Shown one piece after another: positions 32,651 to 44,900 of a stretch of 64,000 bases of DNA (positions are counted from its first letter, which is position 1; each line of letters starts with the position of its first letter). This DNA is from Culex pipiens pallens (taxonomy: Eukaryota; Arthropoda; Insecta; Diptera; Culicidae). A program made the position numbers and the translations under genes. Where the stretch lies: contig NC_068938.1 of assembly GCF_016801865.2 (NCBI RefSeq), forward strand, positions 195,766,429 to 195,830,428. The letters are read 5' to 3'. The notes under the pieces are model-generated. The model was given only the letters and a program-made list of their open reading frames with translations. It had not been told where the DNA came from and ran no database searches.

Positions 32651-34828
32651 ATGTGAAATGTGAAAGCTTGCGATTCGTGCTTCGAATTTAGTATAAAATG
32701 CAATATAAATCGATAATTTTATAAACAAAACTAGTTTTAGCAAATTTCAGGCAAAATTCGACTTTTAACAATTTTACCTAAAATTTATATGTATTTTGCT
32801 AAAAAGCTTATACACTTAGTTAAGTAAATATAAACATTATGGTGATGGTACATTTAGCGTACAAATAAAGTTTGAACATCATAAATATGATTTTAACAAG
32901 AAAAACTATGACTATCAAAGTCACCCCGGAATTAAAACTAAGAATTTTTAACGTAACTATTTTCCTAAACATTATTGGAAAAAACTTTTTTCCGAAATAG
33001 TGCATGGACTTTGTGTGGTCTATCCCAGTACATGTTTTAAAAATAATAATCTTGAGAAAAACCTTACCTATTGTATAATATTCTAAAAATAAATTAAAAT
33101 CCTATTAAAGTCACCCCGGTTTACGGTACTTAAATTTTTAGATTTTAAGATTTTAAGATTTTTAGATTTTTAAAGTTTTAGAGTTTTAGAGTTTTAGATT
33201 TTCAGATTTTTAGATTTTAAATTATTTTTTTTACAATTATTTTGATATTAAAAATTTATGATTTTTTGGATTTAGATATAAAGAGGCTTCTACCATAAGT
33301 TCATCAGCAAACTGATAGGATTCTGAAATTTTACAAATGAACCTGATTGTTATTGTGGAAAATGATGTTTTTTGTCGCACCAGATGGAACAGTTTTCAAT
33401 ATTCTGGGATATTTCGGACTAAATACAAAAATGAAATATCTATTTTAACTTTGAAACATTTTATTTACAAATCTATCTTACTGCTATCGAAGTTTTCTCC
33501 AGTTGCTGATCTAATTTGTAAGTGGAATTTAAAAAAATGCTGTCATCTCTCATCCTCTCTTCTGTTGTGTCGATGCAAGTGCAAAAACTTTACTAAAAAG
33601 ATGATTCCACATTCTCCAAAAAATGGTTCCTTCAGGATTACTCTCGTGTTTACACTTGGAGACCTTCGGCTGTTGTTGTAATAAACCTTTCGATTTCGTC
33701 TTCTTCTGCATCGCGCACGTCAGGATTAAAATCTCGCTGCCGGAAATGACATCCTTTCAGTCGCCTCGTCAGCGAGAGAGAGAACGAGAGGACAGCAGCC
33801 CGGCTCAGACGTAATAATTAATGGTTGTTATGGTTCATAAAAGTATACAATTGCGCGCGCTCAGTGAAGGCAGCTAATGGTATATGTTACGTTATGTATG
33901 TGTGTGTGTGTAATTGTAAGTGTGTATGTATGCTTAAAAAAATGTGTCCCCTTCATCTAAAGGCAGGATTTTTGCTTTGTTCTTTATCAATTCTCTCGCA
34001 CCCATCCCTTCTCAAACTCAAACTGACTTCCTTGCTCTTAGTTTTAGGGTTAGAAATCCCACTTTTTGGGTGAAAAACGTTGAATTTATTGATATTGGGA
34101 ATATTGGTTTTTTGGCCGCGTGTGGCTTCTGCATTTTAATGGTATTGCGCGAGAGGGGCGCGGCACACGAAGGGAAAATCGTTTGCGGTAGAACGTGGTA
34201 AGGGATTCCACCGGCTGAAAGTGATATTTCTCTCCGTGTCCATGGAGTTTTGGCTCGTGCCCGTTTTTAAAATCTTGTCGAATTGGCAGGCAAATCATAG
34301 CGCGTTGCTTTTTTTCATTATTATTTGAGAAGGGTTGTTCAAGATTTGCGCGTACGAGGGGACTCAATTTTTTTTGTTCATCTTCTTCTGTGACTGAGAC
34401 TAACTAAAATCATAAAGGTTCGCGTTCGCGTGCCCAAAATCTCCGCACGGAATAAATAACAGAGCAATCGATAGAGGTTAGCAGATAAGGATTATTTGTT
34501 GGGATATTTGTGTGAATGGATATTTAAATTCTACTGGCTAGCTGAAAGTTTTATCTTTTGCTTCGTGTAAATTTGTGTTTGTGTGTGCCTTGCTCGACGA
34601 GGTAAAACTAGATTAAAAGAATCGTTTCCATAAGGATATATGTATTAAATAGACAGAAAATATAATGGTTTCAAATTCACCCCTTCTACCATCGCATGGC
34701 ACTTGATAGCTCTTCTACCGATTTAAAAAAAATGCTACTATCCTAACTCGAAAATTTTGTAACTTCTTCGTTGCGCACAGCTCCTAAATGTAACAGGTTG
34801 AAATTTCGCTTAACTAACAATTTTTTCG
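32651..34828. other. Non-coding, downstream of the myosin gene
   Basis: It includes a short A+T minisatellite (33126-33235, 'agattttaagatt' type), a GT-rich microsatellite (33893-33932) and a less AT-rich stretch at 33550-34430. Open frames (for example 33337-33681 plus) lack domains. The missing terminal coding exon and 3' UTR of the minus-strand myosin gene should lie somewhere between here and 35803, but I could not fix their position. Confidence 0.35.
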
Positions 34829-35008
34829 TTAAGGCCTAAGTACACACAGGTTTTGAAGTACATTTGTAGTGTTTGTTGTTTGTAGATCAGCCATGCTCTC
34901 TAGCTCCGACTTTTGAAACCCGGCTCGGTTGATGAAGTACGATTTGCTCTCTCTCTCACACTCTCGTTGTGGTTTGTTCCAAAGAATGGTTGGCCCTGGT
35001 TCATTGTC
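34829..35008 (-). CDS. Candidate alternative terminal exon of the myosin gene (weak)
   Basis: On the minus strand an acceptor-like 'cccccacagattgcag' precedes an open frame of 59 codons plus stop that is phase-compatible with myosin exon 6, which ends on a codon boundary. Against it, MYO1C-type proteins normally end within about ten residues of this point, and the translation (Asn/Thr/Glu-rich) shows no TH1 similarity. It is listed only because it is the clearest phase-matched acceptor and stop I found downstream. Confidence 0.15.
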   Translation of the reverse strand, partial: DNEPGPTILWNKPQRECERESKSYFINRAGFQKSELESMADLQTTNTTNVLQNLCVLRP

Positions 35009-35519
35009 CTGCAATCTGTGGGGGATATTGAAAAGTATGTACATCTTTTGTCAGAAAAATGTGTAATTTCACCTATTTTCTGGTGTAATGTCACTTTTTC
35101 AGTCTAAATTGAGGTAAAATTGCATCATAAAAAAGATAATATTCAACCCTCAAAATTTACACAACATTCACTGTGCAAATTAACATTTATCTATATATAA
35201 AATTTCGACGGTTTTGTTCGAACGCGAATCAATTCAACACGGAACGTCGGATCGAGTTGCTCTTTGTTGCGTTGAGTTCGTATAAGCCCAAGGAAGGTTC
35301 TTACGCTAACTAATTGACACTTTGGCCACTCTGGAACCGATTCCGGCAAATTGTATGGAGAAAGTTACGTAAAATCATATTTTGATCACAGGAGACTGAA
35401 TAAGCAAAAAAATTGGTAAAACTCCAGGATTATAACTTTTTTTGTTTCTTTTGCGGCATTTCTTAATTTTTTTAGTTTTATTTTCATTTTTTTAAATTTG
35501 TTTGTTGTTTTTTAAAATG

Positions 35520-35715
35520 TAAAACTTTAAGAATTTTAAGAATTTTAAGAATTTTAAAAATTTTAAGAATTTTAAGAATTTTAAGAATTTTAAGAATTTT
35601 AAGAATTTTAAGAATTTTAAGAATCTTAAGAATTTTATAAATTTTAGAATTTAAAGAATTTAAAGAATTTAAAGAATTTAAAGAATTTAAAGAATTTTGA
35701 GAATTATCAGAATTT
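35520..35715. repeat. 9-bp A+T minisatellite
   Basis: About a dozen copies of 'aagaatttt' are followed by several copies of the variant 'aaagaattt'. It lies in the presumed last intron of the myosin gene. Confidence 0.9.
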
Positions 35716-35803
35716 TAGGAATTTTATGTTTGAAAAAATATGATTTTTTTTGCTCAAAATTCCTTTGAAACATCGAAAGTTGTCGTGCAGCTACAATACT
35801 TAC

Positions 35804-35903
35804 AACCAACAGATTTCCGCTCTTGGCTCGGGTAATACTGGGCTGCGGTCCGGTCTGGATCTCGATCACACCGGTTTTGCCTCTGACTAGATTGTGCGAA
35901 AGT
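35804..35903 (-). CDS. Myo61F: Myosin exon 6 (end of TH1)
   Basis: The 100-bp exon encodes the end of TH1, including GPQPSITRAKSGNLLV, and stops at a strong GTAAGT donor in phase 0. In relatives the next few residues end the protein. Reading through the donor continues for about 30 more codons to a stop near 35687, but the sequence becomes Lys/Phe/Ile-rich and non-homologous, so splicing to a further exon is more likely. Confidence 0.9.
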
Positions 35904-38900
35904 CTAAAAAAATAAAACAAAAGATTAGACAAGATCAACGATTCAAACAACATTCGCCTCCACTCACGATCCCGTCTCGACGATGTTCACGATGGTCCGG
36001 TTCTTGGTGACGTCCAGGATCCAGATGCAGCACTCGATAATGTCCGGCACGTCCAGGATGAGGTCGCCCTTGTCCTTCTTGAGCTCGAGCGGAATCCTGA
36101 TCAGCATGATGCCGTCCCGCTCGCTGGTGATGCAGAAATCGACCTTGTCCAGCGGGAGGCGATGCTTCTGCTTGTACGTTTTGCCATCGAGCAGATACAC
36201 GGCCTTGTCCGTCAGGAGGAAGAACCGTTCGCGCGGTTTGTAGCCGCGCCGGTCGTACTTGATCACCGGGGTGGAGTACTAGAATGAAGGTTGGGGGAGT
36301 AGGTATTAAAGAATCATGGAGAAATATGGTTTGATACTCACGTGCAACTTTTCGCTGTTCATCTGCGTCACCACAAAGTTTCCGATGGGGGTCGCGTGTG
36401 CCTTGGAAATCCGGTCGTCCATGAACCACGGGCCGACACTTTCCGGGTAGCTCTTCTTGTGGCCCTTGAAGGTGTCCTGCGAGAGGACCTTCAGCTCGAA
36501 CTGTTTCTTCTTTTCGGGGGAGAGCGCAACGCGGTACAGTCGGGCCAGGTGGAGTTTGTGCAGCCGTCGCAGAATGGAGGACGCTTCCAGGCAGTGCTTC
36601 GGTGCCGGGATCCAGGTGTGGTTCATGAACGTGTTGGGGAGGCTCTTGGCCAGTTTGTTCAGCCAGTGACGCTTGGTGTGCTCGATGAAGGACTTGTTGC
36701 ACTCGCTGGGTTCGTCCTGCCGGGTGATGAAGCCCTTGATGAAGAACCGGATCTTGTCGGCGGCAGCTCGGCGGCGTTTGCGCTCTTGGATGGCGAGGTA
36801 ACGCCGGATGTACGTCTGGCCGCGTACAATCTTAGCGTAAGTTTCCAGGTAGATCTGACGCTGGCGGCGGCCCTTCCAGCGGGCCTGAATGATGGACGCC
36901 AGGTAGTGCTTCTGGGCTTGGAATGCATCTTCGGTTTCGAACAGCGTTTTGGGCAATCGAATGAAGATCTTCGTCTTGCCCATGCGGTAGTCGTCTTTTT
37001 CGTAACCCAACTCGCAGGCCAGAATCTGGACGCCTTCCTTCGCTGGACCGTGGTAGTGGGGCCAAGTTTGTCTACTCAGACACTTGTACCGCTGCAGGAA
37101 CAGTTCGTACGTGCGTCGATACGCGAAACCTGCTCGGCGAACTCGCAGATTCTCCATCAATCCAAGATATTTAACCTGGTGACGAACCAACTCCACGTCA
37201 AAGTGTCCGTGAGCTTGCATGTCGTTCGGCTTGATGCAACGAATGTACGACGGTTCCTTGCACATCAGAATGTCCATCAGATTGTTCAGCGAGTTCTTGA
37301 ACTGGGTAACCGCAGTTTCCGGACGCTTCTTGCTCGAAATGTCCGACGAAGGGAAGCACTTGGTAATGATTTCATTCTTACAGCTCGCCATCGCCTCCTT
37401 CAAGTCCCTGAACAACAGATCGTTGTTCTTGTCCAAGAAGCCATGCACATTGTACGTCACATCCCCGGCATAGTGAACCAGCCTGAACTCATCCCGACCC
37501 AGCGTCTTCTGTACCGTTGTCGAAGCTCGGCTGTGACAGATGTAGTGCGCATGTTCACCCAAGTTATCATTCATCTTCCGCAAGAAGCTCAAATCCGTCG
37601 GATCCCCCGGACGCAGACACTCCTCGTCCATCAGCGCAATAATACCCTTGTGCTTCTCCTCAATCAAATTACAAATCACCTTATTGTCAAAGTACTGCAC
37701 CGGTTCCCACTCGATACCCTCCCGCAAATACTCCTCCTGCTCCTGCTTCAGCGTCAACTCGATAAACAACTGCTGCAGCTTCTCGTTGCAAAAGTTGATG
37801 CAAAACTGCTCGAAACTGTTCTTCCGGAATATCTCGAACCCGTAAATGTCCAGAATGCCCATCACGCTGTTCTTCTTGGCGATGTGGGCGGCGTGCAGCG
37901 ACGTGTTGATCCGCGACACCAGCCACGTGAACAGCCGATCGTACACGGCCTTCGCCAGGGCGTCCCGCGCGTAGATGGCCATGTCGCGGTTCAGCGGGCT
38001 CGTCACAATGTCGCCGCGTGCTTCGATCGTCCGATGGGTGAAGGCGCTGCGCAGCTGGTCCAGCTCGCAGCCCAGGAGCTGAAAGGGGGATGATTAAGCT
38101 TGAATTAATTTTCTTTAGAGGCTTCAGAGGACATTTATAGGTTTATGATTTTTTTTTCTAAGAATCTATAAAATGTATTCAACATTCAGAAATGTGGTGT
38201 TATTTGAACATTCATGCTCAAGCTTAACTCAGCTCAACGAATCCTCTTTTTGATAATCCTATGTTTCATCTAACCTATGGCATTCTCCAAGATCTCTTTG
38301 GAAGATTGGCCGCGTTAGGGTTTTATTAGATAAGATTATAAAATTCTCTCTGTAAAAAACTTTTCTCGAAAACACAATAATTCTACTACTATCTGTCTAG
38401 TGACGCCAATTTATGAATTTATTGAACATTTCCTGAGTTTTTTTTAAAAGGTCCTATAAGCTATTTTTAAGGCCAGTGATTTTTCGCGATTTCGCGGAAG
38501 CTGCGTGAAATTGGCCCTCGGCCGTGAAATTTTGCAAATACCGCGAAATGCCGCGAAATTGGAAATTATTTGGTGTAAAATTGCTCATACGAACAATTCG
38601 CAACATTTCTAACATGCAATTAGGAACTCATTTTTGAACATATTGTTTATGCAAATGTTTAAAGAATATTGATAATTGTTTGTAAATTTCAAGCAAAATA
38701 AACTTTGGTTATAACATGCCATCCCGGGCAGACGGTAATAACAAAATGCATGCCATTTCAATAACAAATACTGTTAAAATAACAGAAATTGTTATGGAAA
38801 CTTCTTGAAAAATCCATTTTTGCATAAGGGATTAATAACAGTTTATGTTATCATAACAAAATTTGTTATTGGTCTGATATTGGTTGAAATCCAAAACAAC

Positions 38901-41900
38901 TTTGGAATAACATTTCTTGTTTGAAGAATATCTCCAAATGTTATTGGGATGATCGGATTAGTTGTTAAAATAACAAAAAATAATAACAAAGATTTGTTCG
39001 AAGAATAACTAAAAATGTTACTAGTCTGTTATTACAAACGTCGAATAACAAATCTTGTTATAAAAAACAAAAAATGTTATTGGCCTAGTATTTTCAAATA
39101 ACAAAAAATGTTATTCCCAAGTTATTTCCGTCTGCTCGGGATGGATAAAATAGTATATCACACAAAGTTGAAACAGAATCTGCAGTGAATGAACATGCAG
39201 TGAATGAAAATGCAGAGTAGTTAGGGTTATTCCGTATTCACATTTTTGAACTTTTTTTTTTCAAGCGCAGGGAAAGTTATACTGAAGTTAATCTTTTATT
39301 CATAAATGAAGTTTTTACTATTCAATTTGGTTTAAAATACAACAAATCGATGCCTCTGTGCTCTTTTGTACTAGGCTTGCTAGGAAGAGATCATAAGGAC
39401 ATAAAAATGTTAAAAAATAACTCACTTTCACTGTTGCCGAAAAACCATGAGCAAAACAGGTTAAATTTTATTTCTTTCATTTTACAGATTTTGCCTTTGG
39501 TGAATAATTTGTTCAGGATGTGCTTCGTTTATAAGATATTTTATCAAATTAAATTTCTGCAGATGAAAATTCATTAAGAACACATTTTTGCATTGATTGT
39601 TTGTAGATTTTAGAGTACCGTGAAATTTCAATGTTTTGAAATTGGCATGTACCGAAATTTCATTTTTTTGCCGTGAAAAATCACTAGCTATTGTATTTCA
39701 TATCTCGAGTTCTTTTTTTGAATAGGTCCTATAAACATATGAAACACAATATCTTCTAGGATCTTTTTAAAAAAAACTCTAGATATATTTATACAGCAAT
39801 TCCCCACGAAAACAGTATGACTGTTATTGTAAGATCTAAATTTTAAAGTTACCGCAGTTTTGATGAAAAAAATAATATTTTTTCACATTTTCGTTCTTTT
39901 CCCAGTTTTTATGTTCTAAAAATGGTATCTCGGAATCATGTAATAACAACTTCACAATTTTTTTATCCGATAACTGAGAATTCGATAAATATCATTTCAG
40001 GCATGTTCTCTTTGGTCCCGAGACTTTCAAAACAGCATTTTGTAATTAATTTGTAATTTGTAATTTATTGGAAACGATAGCCTGTTAGTATAATACTTTT
40101 TATCAGGTTAAGGAAGGACGTTGTGATGATTACTTTAGATCCAAAATAAACGAAACAAATTAACACCTAGATCTAGTTTTGTAGATGACTTCTCAAAGAA
40201 CTTTTGAATGCTGATAAAGTTGGTTTGACCTTAACTTCTGTTGGTAGATTGTTCCAGCTTGAGATCCCAGCAATTAGCACACTTTTCCCACTTGACGTCG
40301 TGTGCTGCGGGACAATCAGCGATCGCGTTCGTTGCTGCTGGCCGTGGACAAGGTGATCCAGAATGTACTCCGGCAGGTCGTTGTTATAGCCCCGCCGCAT
40401 AAAGCAGCAGGTCCGGAAGTAGTAGTTCGCAGGCAAGTCGTGTCCGAGGATGGTGTGCCGTACATCTGCTGTAGTGTCACGGCGTCGCAGGTTGTACACG
40501 AAGCGTACTGCGGACTTGTAGCACCGGTGCAGTTGGTTCTTGAGCGCTACCGACAGTCCGTGATAGTACACGATGTCACAGTAAGTGAAAAACGGCACCA
40601 CTACCGCCTGCACCAGCTTGCGCCGTGTTGGCCTCGAAAGCACACCAGCAAAACGGCGGAAAGTTCTCAGCGTGTTGTAGGATTTTTGTACGACGCTGTT
40701 TACCTGATGCTCCCAGGTCATCCAACTGTCCATTTCCAGCCCAAGGTTGGTGACTTTGTCTGTGATCGGCACCACTTCCCCACAGAACAAGATGTTCGTC
40801 CGGGGCACAACTTCAGCAGCTCGGCGAAAAATAATAGCTTGCGTTTTTTTCGGATTCGGGTACAGGTGGTTCCGTGAAGCCCAACTTGCGATGGTAGCCA
40901 AATCCACGTTGATCGCAGCGATCAGTCGGTCGACTTCGGCGATTTCCCCCGAAATGTAGATTTGCAAGTCGTCAGCGTAGAGCTGGTACTTACATTTGAG
41001 GGAGGCTGGCAAACTGTTTATATAAAGGCTGAAGAGAAGTGCGCTTAGACAGGACCCCTGGGGAGTACCATCTGTAACCTCTCGCACCGCAGATAGCGCA
41101 CTGCCGTGCCGGACCGATTGCTTCCTTCCTCGCAGAAACGACGAAACCAACTCACAAGCAGGCCCGGAGAACTGAAATTCTCGGTTGAGTTTGGCTGCCA
41201 GCAGGTGATGGTCGACACAGTTGAAGGCCAGCGAAAAATCCACCAGCACCATAGCCGTGCAGCGACCCGCGTCCAGGTTGCCGTAGATGTCGTGGGTGAC
41301 CTTTGCCAAAGCAGTTGTTGTTCCGTAGCCCTTTCTGTAGCCGGATTGGTTGCGCGCTAGTAGGCGGTTGTTAGGGTTATCCAAGTGTTCGGTGATCTGG
41401 TTGAGCAGGATCTTTTCCAGCACTTTGGAAACGGCAGGCAGAACACTGATAGGGCGGTAGTCTTTTGGCAGAGCTGGGTTGGACGTTTTCGGGATGGGGG
41501 TCACGATCGCCGTTTTCCACAGCGCAGGGAAAGTCCGAGAGTCGATGATGGCGTTGAACAGATGGCAGAGTACTGGCAGAATGAACGGGCACAGCATCTT
41601 GAGGAACGAGATAGGGATACCATCTGTTCCGGTTGCGTTCGTGTCGATCTCGAAGATCTTCCTGCAGATTTCCTCCACGCTGGTATGGCGAAAACTGAAC
41701 CCGTTTGCACCGTGATCAATCGCTGTTCTGTGATTAGGTGCTCTTGGTGCGCTTCGTTGGGTTGCAGCAGGTCCCAGTCGACGGTGACCGTCCGAAAAGA
41801 AGTTGTTCAACTCGTCCGCGCTGATATCTGCTGACGATGAGCACTGCTTTGTTGAGTTGTGGATACCATCTCGCTTCAGATTCGACCACAGTTTCTTTGC

Positions 41901-44900
41901 CGGGAGATCGTGCGAAAAGTTGAGCTCTGCATATCGCTTCTTCGCTGCGAAGATCAAAGAGCTCGCGCGGTCTCGTTTGCGCTCGAAATCAAGCCACTGG
42001 ACGTCGCCTCTTGTTCTGTTCGGGTTGCGTGCGTAGAGCTTGAGAGCCAGATTTCTCAACTCAACGGCTTCTTTGATCTGCTGGGTGATCCACGGCGTCC
42101 GTTCGTCTCGAATGGTAACGGTTCGCTCAGGAGCGTGCGCGTCCAGCAAGGAGGTCAGCTCCGAGTTCAACACCGTAGCCTTCTCGTTTATGTCCGCCGA
42201 CCCAAAAAGTCGTCGAAGATCCTTGGCCTGGAAGTCCGCCTGCAGCTGCAGCTGGTCGATGTTACGAAAATTTCGTGCACGAATCGTCCGTTGACACGTG
42301 CGATGTACCCGAATGTCGGCAACCAGATAAACGACTTCGTGATCGGAGATATTGCTGACCGACGTTGCTTTCGCCTTTTTGATGTACTGGGGACCATCCG
42401 TAATCAAAAGGTCAATCGTGGTTGACGATGTATCGGTGATTCGAGTAGGACCGGTGTGGAGAACTGTGAGATTGAAGGCAGCGTGAATACGGTGGAGGGC
42501 GGTTAGATTCACTGACGGCGAGCCTGCCGCCACATTGATGTTGAAGTCTCCGACTATGTACGTCCTGTCGAAGCCAAAATCCAGCATGTCGAGCAGGACC
42601 TTCTCGTAGTGCTGGCTGAAGTTTGGATTTGTACACGACGGGTTGTACAGCACGGCTACCCCAATACTCAGCTCGTTGACCTTGATCTGGACCACCATAT
42701 ACTCAACCCTCGAAGCAATCGGAGATGCGACGTCGTGGGTAGATTTGATGACTGTTGTTGCTTTGAGGCCATGGCGTACATAGAGTCCCACTCCTCCACA
42801 GGCCTTCGACCCACGCCCGCGTCCGGCGGGGAGAGAGTGCCGGAAGAAATTGTAGGCAGGAACTCGAACTGGTCCCACCGGGGAGGAAGTCTTCATTTTC
42901 GTTTCAGTCACCGCGAAAACGTGGTACTGAGTTTTGTCTAGCTCGATCTTGACACCATCGATATGGTGTTCTAGGCCTCGGACATTTAAATGCCCGACGC
43001 GGAAGTGTGTGTAGTTGTTTGGCATGCTTACATGAGGAAACGTCAGCGACAGTGTGCAGCTAGCAGTGCGAGGATGTGGAGACGTTCGCCGTGCAGTCGA
43101 AGAAGACAGACGACGAATCTCCAACGTTTAACACATTCGTAAGCTCGCAGAGTTGATCAGCTGTCTCGATGGGGATGTACCGCTTCTGGCCTGGAAGTAG
43201 CACCGAGACCCGATCGTTCCGGATGAACACCGATTTCACCGCCTTGTTCTGCTTCAGCCGTAGAGCGAAGTTACGCAGCCTGAAGGTATTCACCGATAAC
43301 ATCTCGTTCAAAGTAAACCGGTAATCGAGTTCAGGGCCGCCTCTGAGGTTGCATAGCTTAGCTTCGTGGTGCATGTTGAAATACCTTCGGAGAACTGCCT
43401 GTCTCGCCTCAACGTTGTCAAAGACGACCACAATCGTCGGCGAGATGGTTCGATCCGTCCACTTTGAAGGCTTCACCGGTAACCGGAAGCAGCTGGTGAC
43501 GTGTTTCGACTCATTCTGGCTGTCGAGAAGAGCAAGGACGTTCTCCACAAGCGAACGGACACATTCGCCTTCCTTGAACGGTATTTTGTTGACAGCGAGC
43601 CGGAATGAGTTCACCGACTGGGAGCAGGTACTGGCCAGTTTTGCTCCTTTTTCGATGATATCGAGTTTCTCGCCAATGTTGTTGACGAGGCGATCTTGGG
43701 CGGCACGTTGAGTCTCGACTCGGTCCTCGCTGTGAAGCTGGTTCCGGAACCTGTCCAGTTGTTTCTTATTGGAGACTTTTACGGCTTCTAGCTCTGCTTG
43801 CAGCTTGGCGATCTGTGAAGACAACTCCTGGATGGTTTTTGTAAGCGCGTCCAGATCACCACCAACGGTTGGAGTAGGGGTCACTTTCGGAAAGAGGCAT
43901 CCGCGGACGCAGCACTTTTCACAGAGGAAATGTAAATCGTCGACCTTTTCCATTTGTTCCTTGTTGATCCGGACGCAGACGGGGTGGAACCAGGTATCAC
44001 ACGCATCGCATGCAATCCAGTCCGTCTTCTTCGCCTTCTTTGCCTTCTTCGCTCTACCCTTCGACGGGGAGGAGTTGCGGTGGCAGATGTTGCATTTGAT
44101 GTCGTCATCACCCACATCCATGTTTCACTGTGATACAGCACACTACGACACTGACACGACGCTGACGTTTCGAGAAAACACACACACTAGCACATAGAAC
44201 CGCTTGCCAAACGCGGTGAAAAAATCGCGAAAAGTCCGATTTTCCGCGGTACAGACGGCCACAAACACTTTATCCGACGAGAACCGGTTCCAATGCTTTT
44301 GGGGGAACACTTTTCGGCCCGAAAAAACTTCGCCGGATGCAGGAAATAACGAAACTTTTGCAGCGAGTTTTCGTGCTGCTGTCACTTCCGCGTGTTGTTG
44401 TTGTTGTTGTTGTTTTAAGTTTCCTTTCGATTTTTTCAAATGTTAGGCTTGATTTTTGAACATTTTAACTATTTTTCCTTAAATACTTTTTGGTTTTTGA
44501 GAAAATTGACAAAAATGGCAAATTTTTTTGGACACTCCAACATGGCGTAGTTCGCCCTAATGGCAAAAAGCCCGATTAGAGAACATTTTTTCGAACCATG
44601 CTGTTTTCGTGGGGAGCTACTGTACAAAAGTTAAAAAAAAACTCTACATTTTCTTTACTTAACACTTATTTTTTTTCCAAAACACTGTTTTTGAAAATCG
44701 AGCAGTTCTCTCAGATCCGGCTGAAACTTTTTTGGTGCCTTCGATATGCCCAAAGAAGCCATTTTGCATCATTAGTTTGTCCATATAAATTTCCATAAAA
44801 ATTTGGCAGCTGTCCATACAAAAATGATGTATGAAAATTCAAAAATCTGTATCTTTTGAAGGAATTTTTTAATCGATTTGGTGTCTTGGGCAAAGTTGTA

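Larger units (their letters stand above)
40040..44440 (-). mobile_element. CR1-clade non-LTR retrotransposon, nearly complete
   Basis: It has two consecutive open frames on the minus strand (ORF1 44121-43060, ORF2 ending 40173), a 5' UTR containing an (AAC)n run near 44393-44416, and a 3' UTR ending in a heptamer tail of the 'attacaa' type near 40043-40075. PHD-finger ORF1 proteins are known in CR1-like elements, which supports the clade. Both frames are open, so the insertion is young. The 5' boundary is approximate. It has the same orientation as the myosin gene and sits in its intron 3. Confidence 0.9.
39794..44622. mobile_element. TA-flanked MITE split by a CR1 insertion
   Basis: The left end 'cagcaattccccacgaaaac' (39794) and the complement of the right end (44601-44622) agree at 19 of 22 positions. 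Both are bordered by TA (39792-39793 and 44623-44624), as for Tc1/mariner-type targets. Without the inserted CR1 element the MITE would be about 430 bp. It lies in myosin intron 3. Confidence 0.8.

Noticed and set aside
36342..38093. 583-codon open frame on the plus strand opposite myosin exon 4
   Set aside because: It is the shadow of a highly conserved coding exon with GC-rich third positions; its translation has no domain and no splice or start context.
41385..42425. Long plus-strand frames opposite CR1 ORF2
   Set aside because: Antisense shadows of the reverse transcriptase ORF.
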